From: Deltaproteobacteria bacterium
Lineage (GTDB): Bacteria; SAR324; NAC60-12
DNA: 38,974 bases
Reading direction: 5' to 3'
Assembly (NCBI GenBank): GCA_002685535.1
Contig: NYXK01000119.1
Coordinates: 1-38,974 of the forward strand
The notes below the pieces were generated by a model that searched no databases, was not told where the DNA came from, and was given only the letters and a program-made list of their open reading frames with translations. Position numbers and translations under genes: made by a program. Of this stretch, positions 11,254 to 19,766 are shown in pieces (position 1 is the first letter of the stretch; every line of letters starts with the position of its first letter).

Positions 11254-12999
11254 ATGGCTCTCTCTCAGTTTCTCGATCTCCGCATATCTTTCTACCTGGG
11301 AGCCTTTGCCTGCCTTTGTGCCATCTCATTCTACCAGCTTCGTTCCCGTGGAGTTCCCAAAGGTCTCAGACGACCTCCTGGCCCCAAAGGGCTTCCACTG
11401 GTTGGAAACACGCTTCAATTGGGCCCACAACCACAAAAGATATTGAAAGAATGGGCAGACAAGTACGGGGAGATCATGCAGGTTCAGATCGGCTGGGAGA
11501 ACCGGGTCTATCTGAATTCCCCGGCTGCTGTAAAGGAGATCATCGACAAACAAAGCGCCGTCACTTCTAGCAGGCCGCCAATGCCTGTCGGAAACGACAT
11601 TATCAGCGGTGGCATGCGATTTCTGCTTATGGGATATACGCCGACTTGGCGGAAGCTCAGAGCAATTGTCCACAAATTGTTGACTCCCAAGGTTTCTGAT
11701 TTGTATAGACCGTCCCAGGAATTCGAATCAAAGCAGCTGTTGTTTGATCTGTTGACGGAAAATGAAAACCAGGAGGATTTCTACATGCATATTAGACGTT
11801 ACTCGACATCTGTTGTTCTGACGTCAACGTACGGTCGAAGAGTTCCGAAATGGGTATGTGTGCCATTTTCTCTCAATGGGCGGTCACTAACAAAGTCAGG
11901 ACTGTGAAGATGTCAGGGAGATTTACGGTCTGATGAAAGAGTTCTCCGACAGCACCGCTCCTGGAGCTTTCTTGGCGGACCTCATTCCTCCCCTCGCGAA
12001 GATTCCAATTTCCCTTCAGTGGTGGAGGTCGCGAGCGTTGAAATACCAACAGCGACAAGTCAAGATTTGGACGAAGCTTTGGAATAATCTGATGGTTCAA
12101 ATCGACACCAAATCGGCTCCTGAGTGCTTTGTCAAGCAGTTTGCGGAAACGGACTACAAGAAACAGGACATTGGTGAAGTTCAGGCAGCATTCGTGGCGG
12201 GCACGATGATTGAGGTATATTCAAACGAGGTGCTGAAAGTTCGATTTTTCTGACAGTTCGAAAGGCCGGATCTGAAACGACTTCATCCTCCCTCAACAGC
12301 TTGATTTTGTACCTCGCTGCCAACCCAATGGTTCAAGAACGAGCTCATGCGGAGCTCGACAAAGTCGTCGGCTCATCTTCCTCGCCAACTTTCGAGCACG
12401 AGAATGATCTTCCCTACATCCGCGCCATGGTGAAGGAAATTCTACGAATTCGACCTGTCACCAACATTGGAACACCGCACTACACGACTGCCGATGTTAT
12501 CTACAGAGATTTCTACATTCCTAAGGGCACCATCGTTAGCATTCACCAATACGCAATTCACATGGACGCTACTCGTTACGAGGACCCATATGCTTTTAAA
12601 CCTGAGCGATACCTCAACCATCCGTACAAAGCAGGAGCGTATGCGAGCCATCCAGATCCATATGCTCGCGATCATTTCGATTTTGGTGGTGGCAGAAGGA
12701 TTTGTCCTGGCATGCACCTTGCCGAGAACAGCTTGTACATCACGCTGGCGAAGATTTTGTGGGCGTTCAGGATTGAACCGGGTTTCAATCCTGATGGGTC
12801 AGTACAGGTGGTTGATACTTCCGATGATGCGTATGAATTGGGAGCGAATACTTTACCGAAACCTTTCAAGGCACGCTTCGTTCCTAGAGATGAGAAAAGA
12901 GCAACTGTGGTGCGGGAGGAGTGGCAAAAGGCTCAACGGGATGGCTTCTTCTTGGGTGCAACTAAGGTTGATGTGAATGGTATGGTTACGGGGTCCTAA
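11254..12999 (+). CDS. Cytochrome P450 monooxygenase
   Basis: A 549-aa microsomal P450 in three exons: 11254-11853, 11900-12214 and 12265-12999. Intron 1 is GTATGT...CAG. Intron 2 is GTATAT...AAAG; its CAG at 12254-12256 overlaps the CTGAC branch point, and using the later AAG keeps the phase. An N-terminal anchor (about residues 8-27) precedes the proline hinge RRPPGPKGLPLVGN. Further signatures are the oxygen-binding I-helix AGSETTS (306-312), the K-helix ExxR (E363-R366), PERY, and the heme loop FGGGRRICPG with Cys452 as thiolate ligand. It resembles the fungal OrdA/CYP64-like E-class group I clan, a low-certainty placement. The substrate cannot be read from sequence. It is followed on the same strand by an SDR and a hydrolase, consistent with oxidation of a small organic compound. 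The ATG at 11254 places the anchor at the N-terminus. Confidence 0.93.
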
Positions 13000-13193
13000 G
13001 TCTTGCTCCAGGCGTTTGCAAAACAAATTTTTATTGGCCATTTCAGGTGTATCAACGATATTGATCGACTTGATTGTGGTCAGTTCCATGCCTGGCTGGC
13101 AACCCAGCTGTAGATGTAAAAGTCGAACAATCTCAAATAGCCTTGCTCAATCCATACAGTCTTGTCGGATACATGTTACCGATTGTGATTATC

Positions 13194-13268
13194 TACCCCA
13201 CATGGGGGTTCCGAAAGAAGTGAGGTGATGGGGTAAAATTTTGGAGTGACAGTACCCCGTTACCCCGC
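13194..13268. promoter_or_regulatory. CCCC/GGGG motif cluster upstream of SDR gene 1
   Basis: The stretch holds a CCCCACATGGGG dyad (about 13196-13207), a GGGGTA near 13230, and the tandem pair TACCCCGTTACCCCGC (13253-13268). It lies about 195-270 bases upstream of the SDR ATG in the 460-base gap after the P450. The TACCCCGC core recurs in the P450 and cyclase promoters. Regulator identity is inferred only (CreA/Mig1-like is one option). Nothing else is seen in this gap. Confidence 0.45.
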
Positions 13269-13462
13269 CCCCGCCTCGAGAAATAGTGCTCGCTTAGCAA
13301 GGGGGGAGGAACGGTCTCTTGTTCTTAGTGTCATAACCTGCATACGCATCCTGTTTGAATCAGTACTGCCAGTTTCTATCGTTGATTCCGTTCAATTTAG
13401 TGGTGTCTGGAATTCTCATCGTCTTTCTCTATCGGCTCAGCCTTTGAGAGCTTCGGAACACC

Positions 13463-14356
13463 ATGTCAAAACCAGTAGCCATAATTACAGGCGCAGCCTC
13501 TGGCATTGGTCTTGCCTTAACCAAACACCTCATCTCCAAAGACTGGCTCGTCATAATGGCCGACATTAACACCAAGCTCGGCACAGAGCTTTCTGCTGAA
13601 CTCGGCTCCTCCACTCTTTTTGTCACCACCAATGTCGCCTTTTATTCGCAGCAAGCTCAACTCTTCTCCAAAGCCTTCGAATGGGGTGGTGGCAGATTAG
13701 ACTTCTTTGCAGCCAATGCCGGCGTTGCGAAGACACAAGACTTGTACGAGGAAAATGAAGCGCTGGACGAGAATGGTGTCCCGAAGGAATTGGATTTGAC
13801 AACGCTAAAGGTCGACCTGGACGCGGTCGTGCAAGGCATCTGGCTTTTCAAGTATTTTGCACGGAAAAACAAAGAGAAGAAGGGCGGTAAAGTGGTCATC
13901 ACTTCATCCATGGGGGGTCTGTAGTAAGTGCCCACGTCAACATTTTTGCTGGTTGTTGAGAGGCCTGCTTCCATTCAGTGTATTAACCATACGTCCCACA
14001 GTCCCATGGAGTCCGATCCGCTATACACAGCCGCCAAACATGCGTTAGTAGGACTCACACGCGCAACAGGGACTCGTTTCCATCGCGAAGACATCACGGT
14101 CAATTGCATCTGTCCGGCATTTGTTCCGACGAATTTGGCGCCCAAAGAAGTGCTGGCGATATTCCCGAAAGAGCACATAACGCCGATGAGCACGCTTCTT
14201 CGAGCATACGATATGTTCTTGGAGGATTCGAGTCTGTCTGCTAAGGTTGCTGAGACAAGTTTGGATCAGGTGCATTTTCAGGAGCCTCCAGAGTTCTCCA
14301 GTGAGTCGAATCGATGGTTGGCTACCGCGACGAAAGAGCTTTGGGAGGACAAGTAG
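13463..14356 (+). CDS. Short-chain dehydrogenase/reductase (15-PGDH-like)
   Basis: A classical SDR of 271 aa predicted to use NAD(P)H to interconvert an alcohol and a ketone. Exons are 13463-13923 and 14002-14356. The intron starts GTAAGT and ends CAG at 14001, splitting a Tyr codon. The Rossmann glycine motif TGAASGIG is at residues 9-16. An Asp after the second strand (MADIN) suggests NAD rather than NADP. NAG follows the fourth strand. The catalytic triad is Ser149 (TSSMGG), Tyr162 and Lys166 in YTAAK, with normal 13-residue spacing from Ser to Tyr. It resembles fungal 15-hydroxyprostaglandin-dehydrogenase-like proteins by architecture. It lies 464 bases after the P450 and 254 before the hydrolase on the same strand, so it may act on a P450 product. 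Confidence 0.9.
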
Positions 14357-14609
14357 ATGAGGCATTGAGGAAACTTCACATGGACTGTGTGTCTCATTGT
14401 ATCAAGTTAGTTCAACATCAGTGGAAAATAATCTCATTCGTTTTCGCCATGTCATCGAAACTGTTGTCACTGAAAAGGCGTTGCTTGTTTGTAAGCGAGA
14501 CGTGGATCACTGACGTAATTGCCGATTCTCATGGAAGTACGTACAGAATCTTATATCAACTTCAAAGTCTCTACCAGTCAAAATTGAATTGCATTCAGAT
14601 TTTGCAATA

Positions 14610-15563
14610 ATGGATTTGCGTTCATCGTTCGAGTTTCAGAACTGGGATATCCGATACAACGTTCTGAAATCAGACAAAAACTCTACCTCCTTTCGCCAAG
14701 CCAAATGTGTAGTTTTCGTCCACGGCACACCCTGGTCATCAATTGTTTTCAAACCCACTATTGAAGCACTTCTGGCCAGAGGCTCATACAAGATTCTAGT
14801 ATTCGACCTCCCAGGCTATGGACAATCGCAGGCTTTCGATGCGAGCAGCAACACAAACACTCCCGAAGATAGCTTTCTCGGCGACACGTCCGTCAAGTTC
14901 CAAGCCCTTGCTCTATCAGAACTTCTCAAGCACGTACAGCTAGACGGCAAATCAGGCAATTCAGCACCAGCTATCATCGCCCACGACATAGCCGGAACGA
15001 TCGTCTTACGCGCTCATCTCCTCCATGACTGCGAATTTGACACGATGATGCTTGTTGATGCCAATTGTGTCCTCCCGTGGGGCGACGGCTTCTACAAACT
15101 TGCACGCTCAGAAGCAAAAACATTCTTGCAATTACCGCCAAGTATATTCGAAGCAGTTGTTAGAGCTGTGACTCGGAGTGCGGTTCATGATTCCAACGTG
15201 TTACTCGCAGGCTGGGAGGATGCTCTGGCCAAGCCTTGGACGGAAGGTGATGGGCAAGGGCAGCGCAGTTTTGTGAGACAGATCGCGCAGGCGAATGATG
15301 GTGATGTGGCGGAGATGCTGGATGCTGATTTGTATGGACGTGTCAGATGTGACGTGAAAGTTGTGTGGGGAGAGCAGGATCAATGGATCCCGCGGGAGAA
15401 AGTGGAGGATTTCATCAAGCGGCTAGGAGGGAGATTAAAGGAGAAGGCTTTTATTCCGGATGCGGGACATCTGGTTATGGTGGACCAACCTGTGCGATTT
15501 GCGATTGAATTGTATGATTGGTTGACGAGGTTTGGTTCATCGAAGAGCCTTGTTGAATCTTGA
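14610..15563 (+). CDS. Alpha/beta hydrolase with Asp nucleophile (epoxide hydrolase/dehalogenase-like)
   Basis: Single-exon, 317-aa alpha/beta hydrolase. The oxyanion motif HGTPWSS begins at His38. The nucleophile elbow reads AHDIAG with Asp126 where esterases have Ser. That is the arrangement of epoxide hydrolases, haloalkane dehalogenases and fluoroacetate dehalogenases, which form an alkyl-enzyme ester and hydrolyse it. The acid is probably Asp257 (WGEQDQW) and the base His287 (DAGHLVMVDQP). A cap domain lies between about residues 160 and 235, with tyrosines that could serve an epoxide hydrolase, although I cannot assign the pair. The first in-frame ATG after an upstream stop-rich region is at 14610. 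Following a P450 and an SDR, opening a P450-made epoxide is an attractive but unproven role. Confidence 0.85.
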   Translation: MDLRSSFEFQNWDIRYNVLKSDKNSTSFRQAKCVVFVHGTPWSSIVFKPTIEALLARGSYKILVFDLPGYGQSQAFDASSNTNTPEDSFLGDTSVKFQALALSELLKHVQLDGKSGNSAPAIIAHDIAGTIVLRAHLLHDCEFDTMMLVDANCVLPWGDGFYKLARSEAKTFLQLPPSIFEAVVRAVTRSAVHDSNVLLAGWEDALAKPWTEGDGQGQRSFVRQIAQANDGDVAEMLDADLYGRVRCDVKVVWGEQDQWIPREKVEDFIKRLGGRLKEKAFIPDAGHLVMVDQPVRFAIELYDWLTRFGSSKSLVES

Positions 15564-15723
15564 GCCCGATTGGGAAGTTTGTTGTGGGAATGAAATGGCG
15601 AGCTCGCTTGCCTCGAACACGATACTCGAATGAGGCTCCAACAAATGTGTCTTGCAATAGCGCTTAGATAGCATTATGTATTCAAATATTTGGCATAGAA
15701 ACACGCGCATCGCACCTCCTCCA

Positions 15724-16461
15724 CTACGGCATCTGATAAATCGGCTCGCCCCCAATCTGCGGAGCATGTGGCTTATGCACCTCCTGCTGTGGCAAAAATT
15801 GGCCAGCTTCTCCTGCCATCCCACGCTGATCAACCCTCCTCCTACATTCCTTCCCCGTGACAATCCAGTCCTTCTTCAGCGCCAGAAAGAATAGCGCTCC
15901 AAGCAACAATGCCATCCCAACCGCTGCACCAACAATACCCCCAGCAAGCACACCAGTAGAGTATCCACCACTATTGCCAGCCTCCGCAGCCGAGCCAGCA
16001 CCAGAACTTGTAGCTGGCCGTGTACTTCCTCCACAAGACATATTCGCTGTGATACCTCCATCGTCTTCGTTCAGGATGGCAAAGAAATCGGAGTAGAAAG
16101 CCTCGCCGTTGGTGCGAAATTCCATAGTGTAATTACAGCCACTGGAGGGACTGTTGCTGCGAGTTATGGCACGAAGGTAGCTGTCTTCTCGCGCCCGCCA
16201 GGCGAATGAGCCATTGTTTGGTGTGGATGCAGATATGACGTGCGCTAGAGTCAGGTTCTGCGACTCTCCTTGCTGGAGAGTGATTGTGACATTGCGATCA
16301 CCATTTGGAGTCCAAAAGATGTCCCAGTTGGAGTTCGTGACGATGGTGTCTCCTGCTCTTGGTGATACTGGAACTACTGCATCGGCTCGGCGCCAGAGGG
16401 AGAACGCGCTGGCCATCGGCGCGAATGTCGCGATGAACAGCAAAGTTTCGAGGAAATACAT
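15724..16461 (-). CDS. Kre9/Knh1-N-terminal-like single-pass surface protein
   Basis: A 245-aa secretory-pathway protein. A signal peptide covers residues 1-19 (cleavage near MASA-FS). The lumenal domain (about 30-135) has the pattern of the Kre9/Knh1 N-terminal family: P..GDTI at the start, NWDIFWTPN, several N-glycosylation sites (NVT, NLT, NGS, NYT), and SGCNYTMEF with the SDFFAI ending. A Ser/Gly/Ala-rich stalk (145-170) leads to a strong transmembrane helix (171-195) and a basic stop-transfer KKDWIVTGK. About 45 cytosolic residues follow. Most relatives I know are GPI-anchored; this one has a membrane helix and a tail, more like a cell-wall sensor. ATG 16461 is preferred to upstream starts because it begins exactly at the signal peptide. 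Ligand and role are unknown; a cell-wall function is inferred from the family. Confidence 0.8.
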   Translation of the reverse strand: MYFLETLLFIATFAPMASAFSLWRRADAVVPVSPRAGDTIVTNSNWDIFWTPNGDRNVTITLQQGESQNLTLAHVISASTPNNGSFAWRAREDSYLRAITRSNSPSSGCNYTMEFRTNGEAFYSDFFAILNEDDGGITANMSCGGSTRPATSSGAGSAAEAGNSGGYSTGVLAGGIVGAAVGMALLLGALFFLALKKDWIVTGKECRRRVDQRGMAGEAGQFLPQQEVHKPHAPQIGGEPIYQMP

Positions 16462-17203
16462 GTTGGGTCTTTGATAGTCCAATCGGATCGATGTTTTGTT
16501 ATCCTGTGGAATTCCAAATGGGCGGCCGCGGAATATCCAAGTCGATGAACAAAGTGTCGCGCGGATCCTCCTTCGCGCAATTTTCACTCACATCGATGTC
16601 ACGAACGTCAATGCCAAATCCAGACATTATAGTAGAAGGATTCAATAATGACGGGTGCCTGTTATGTATATTCCGGGTGTCTCATGTTCCTAGGTAGGCT
16701 TTCTAGATGACCCGTCTTGGAATTCGCTAGCGTGACTGCAGCCCTGTGTGGCGTCCACTAACCACAACCCCAAGTTGCCAAGCGGCTCCTTCGTTTTAGC
16801 GATCGACACTCTCTTCACAGATTGGAGGAATCTGAAGCTTGCTGGCCGAATGGGCTGCTTGGCACCACATGCCACTTCCTCAAAAGTACCGCTCGACCTT
16901 TCTTGAGCGATAATATTGAAAGTCTGAGAATCTGTAGCCACTGCAATTTGTTCGACCTTGAGATTAAGCTGGGATATTCGCGACATCGCCTTGATATGAC
17001 CTTAAGTTATTGAATTCGCAACGATCTAAGGAAATCGGACTATGATCGTTGCATTCTTGCAACACGATGGCTGCATCCTCTGCCATTGGTTAGCGAGGAT
17101 GGAGACGCCGGATCTCCATTCTTTCCGAATCAGAACTATATGAAGAGTTTTGTAGAAATCTTGAGAATCTATTCAGTCCTGCATCAATTGTCATTGCTGC
17201 CCT
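16462..17203. other. Intergenic region between the surface-protein gene and the HET remnant
   Basis: No coding sequence, repeat or RNA gene is recognisable in these 740 bases. The left part should hold the promoter of the minus-strand surface-protein gene. Confidence 0.5.
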
Positions 17204-17932
17204 CTAGATGATGTTAACGGTTCGGATACCCCATCCATCATCAGCCATACCATTTTCACACGGTATCTCCGCTATGCCCCGACGTCTATATTCCCCCTCC
17301 TCGCCAGTCGGTTCTATCATCAAGGCATAGGCGATGGCCAGCTTCTCGTAACCACGATAATAATAGTCGCTACCACCCTCCTCGTCTTTGCGTCCAGATA
17401 AGCGATATATCTGAACGAAAGCTATTCTTGTCTCGAATCGGGTCTGATTTTCTTTTGTCCAGTTCTCCGGCCAGTCCTCGTGGTAGTCAAGCTCGCAAAG
17501 TATATGTGGAGAATCCGTAACCGGCTTTGTGTAAGTTCTCAACTGGACTAGATCACTGAGATCAAATCTCTCCCCTCTCTTGTACAGCAGTGGAAGTGAA
17601 TGACGAGAATTCCAATCGCCAGCGCTTTGAATCTTTCCCTCGATGGTGATTGTGCCCGACTCAAAAACACCAGAAACCATTTCCCTTGTTTCCAATTCGA
17701 CCTCCCTAATTAAAGATCTGCTATGGATGACGGTTGGGAACACATTCCTTGTTATTGACCGAGGACCAGACCACATATCATAAGGGCATTCGACCAGCCG
17801 GGTCCTGTAAACACAACACCTGCCCAAGTCCATGAAGGGCACTTGATATTTTCTCGCTTCTGACCAGTGCCATTAGAAGACCATAATAATCCAATGTGGA
17901 AATCTTCTTCCCATATTCCAGCTTTGTACTGG
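17204..17932 (-). pseudogene. HET-domain gene, 3' half (severed from its 5' half)
   Basis: The C-terminal part of a HET protein with no N-terminus next to it. It opens with QYKAGIWEEDFHIGLLWSS and CPSWTWAGV, the conserved post-HET blocks (usually Y.AGLW...LLW and PSWSWA). It then needs a one-base shift near 17,790-17,805 to continue as VECPYDMWSGPRS and on to the stop at 17204. Its first codons fit exactly, in frame, onto the end of the HET fragment at 27039-28360 on the same strand, so the two are halves of one gene. The bases CTGG at 17929-17932 are the junction and recur at 27039-27042. The frameshift implies the gene is dead, not merely interrupted. Confidence 0.85.
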
Positions 17933-17975
17933 CAGTTGAACACAACTGTTTTTTCTTCGTCCCCAGGTCGGTTAG
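17933..17975 (+). repeat. Left terminal inverted repeat (end L)
   Basis: The sequence starts CAGTTGAACACAACTG, followed by a T tract, CTTCG and GGTCGGTTAG. It aligns with the complement of 27000-27038 and of about 19720-19760. All three share CA at the tip, a CTCAACT/CACAACT core, a pyrimidine tract ending TTCG, and then a GG(T)C-GTTTAG block. The match is imperfect, as expected for diverged transposon ends. Confidence 0.6.
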
Positions 17976-18030
17976 TAAGCTCGCTGCTTCTACTCAGGCG
18001 CCAATCACCATCTCCTTACTTAGCTCACTT

Positions 18031-18083
18031 GAGCAACCTGAGCAACCTGAGCAACCTGAGCAACCTGAGCAGCCCCTGAGCAG
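18031..18083 (+). repeat. Subterminal tandem repeat (GAGCAACCT)4
   Basis: Four perfect 9-base GAGCAACCT units (18031-18066) are followed by a degenerate GAGCAGCCC and CTGAGCAG. The same motif occurs in opposite orientation near the right end, as TGCTCAGGTTGCTC at 26919-26932. Inverted subterminal repeats of this kind commonly bind transposase; that role is inferred. Confidence 0.8.
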
Positions 18084-19199
18084 TGCCTACTACTCACTCA
18101 CGCATTTAATTTCCGATCAGGCTGCATATAGACTAGGCTCTTTTTCTTACAATTTTGGCGATGATCCCTGGGGAGCTCAAACAGGCTTTAAAGGATTCTG
18201 AAACCAATCCTCGTGAAAATAGATGCACGTAATGTCATGGCTGATCGCCCATGGCGGTTGAGCATGAAGGTCTCAATCAAACAGAAAGGTCTCACGATCC
18301 GCAAACCTCAGAAATGTTCTTGGCTTTAATTGCTTTTAATCTACCGGACGAGGCGGAGTAGATATCAGCGAGAGGCCTGAAGTAGCCCTCCCACTACGGT
18401 CAGGAATCCCAAATATGTTACTTCATACATTCACAGATACGAGGACAGTAATAAGTAAGGGAGGTTTACCCCGCCCCGTTATATCGCCTACAGTACCGAA
18501 CATATGGCTTCACTTTCACCTGCAACTTAATTTAATTTGTTGCCAATGTATTCGATTACCCCGATTGAGTCTTACGTGCCACCTTGATGGACTATCACTA
18601 TTTAGTATTAATTATACTACGCATCCATGTAAGTAGAATAACTAAACCAACATACGACAGAACATCATAACACTTCTAAAAGCGCATCGACACATCAAAG
18701 CGTCCTGATTTTTTTCTTTGAAACAGATGCTTTTAAGGATTAGAATACGCCCGATCTAATTTCTTATCCACACTAGTGTTTTCCCCTTCATACCACGCCC
18801 TGCTGATATACTTTAGCTACGCTGTGTCCAAATTGTCAAAGACATAAACAGGCACGAAACCTTTCTTTCCCTTCAAATGCTTTGGCTACTCGACTTTTGA
18901 GAGTTTCTGGCAGAAACACATATTCTTTTGACGATAGCATTGCTTTCGAGCTTCCACGTGCTATATATGCCACGCCCGTCGTCGACGTGATGATGACTTG
19001 AAGTACATGGGCAAGCCAGGTTCAATGAGAGGGACACACACGGCAGATTATATGGCGTCACAAACACCTACCTTATAGGACAAGGCACGGGTATGCTAGT
19101 TGAAGAGACGCGAGTAGTAGAAGGAGAAAGGGGAAGGCTAGTTTACACCGGGAGGGATAAAAAGCTTTTTACTTGATGACGGGAATTGGTGCGGACTAT

Positions 19200-19460
19200 T
19201 TAGTAAGGAGCGTTTTACAGAGTCAAAAGTGAGGTAGGAGAGCTCGCCGATATTGGTGTGCGTGACGGATAAGAGAGAGCGAGGCGTGACGTGCTAGGAA
19301 AGCGTAACGGACCTGGGAAGAGAGCTAGGAGGGTATATGAGAGCTAGGAAAGGGTTACTAACCGTGAGGAGAGCTAGTGATAGTTGACGGACCAGGAAGA
19401 TAGCTCGGAGGGTATAGCATGCCTTGAAAGTATAACGGACTACGGGAGAGCTACCCAGGC
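19200..19460. repeat. Imperfect G/A-rich direct repeats in the element's left arm
   Basis: A block at 19304-19337 (GTAACGGACCTGGGAAGA, GAGCTAGGAGGGTATA) recurs with substitutions at 19383-19415 (GTTGACGGACCAGGAAGA, TAGCTCGGAGGGTATA). A third partial copy begins AACGGACTACGGGAGAGCT near 19433. GAGCTAGGA-like words recur between them. The strand is strongly purine-biased and non-coding. The surrounding 18.1-19.5 kb otherwise holds no recognisable gene. Confidence 0.7.
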
Positions 19461-19539
19461 TCTACTGACAACCCAGAAGCATTTACTCAAGCTACACGCG
19501 AAAGGAGCTCTTAACAAAGTAGGCTCTCGCGCTTAGAGA

Positions 19540-19766
19540 TAAGATAATAAATGTATAACAAAGCCTCAAAGGAGCTAAAATGGCCCCTTTCGATCTAAAT
19601 CGGGCTTCATAATGCATGCTCAGGCTAACTCTATTGATATACCCTGATTGCTCAGGCCGTGCTCAACAGTACTCATCGTCGCCTCAGGTTAACGCAGTCG
19701 ACGCTCACGTCTGGAGACTAAACGGAACCAGCGAAGGAAAGATTTGAGACTAACTTAAGTGGAACA
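19540..19766 (+). repeat. Internal copy of the element's right end (copy M)
   Basis: Colinear with 26812-27038 in the same orientation. Shared ordered landmarks are GGAGC(T/C)AAAA, CCGTGCTCA (19657 and 26916), CTCAGGTTAA (19683 and 26962), GCTCACGT (19703 and 26982) and GAACCAGCGAA (19725 and 27005). The copy ends just before the stop codon of the STAND-like gene. It implies a second, older or nested element sharing the same ends. Confidence 0.8.

Noticed and set aside
12254..12256. CAG as 3' splice site of P450 intron 2
   Set aside because: Using it breaks the frame before AGSETTS and places the acceptor on top of the CTGAC branch point; AAAG ending at 12264 restores both.
18028..18081. Plus-strand frame with repeated EQP (glutamate-glutamine-proline) units
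   Set aside because: It is the by-product of translating the GAGCAACCT subterminal repeat; no coding context surrounds it.
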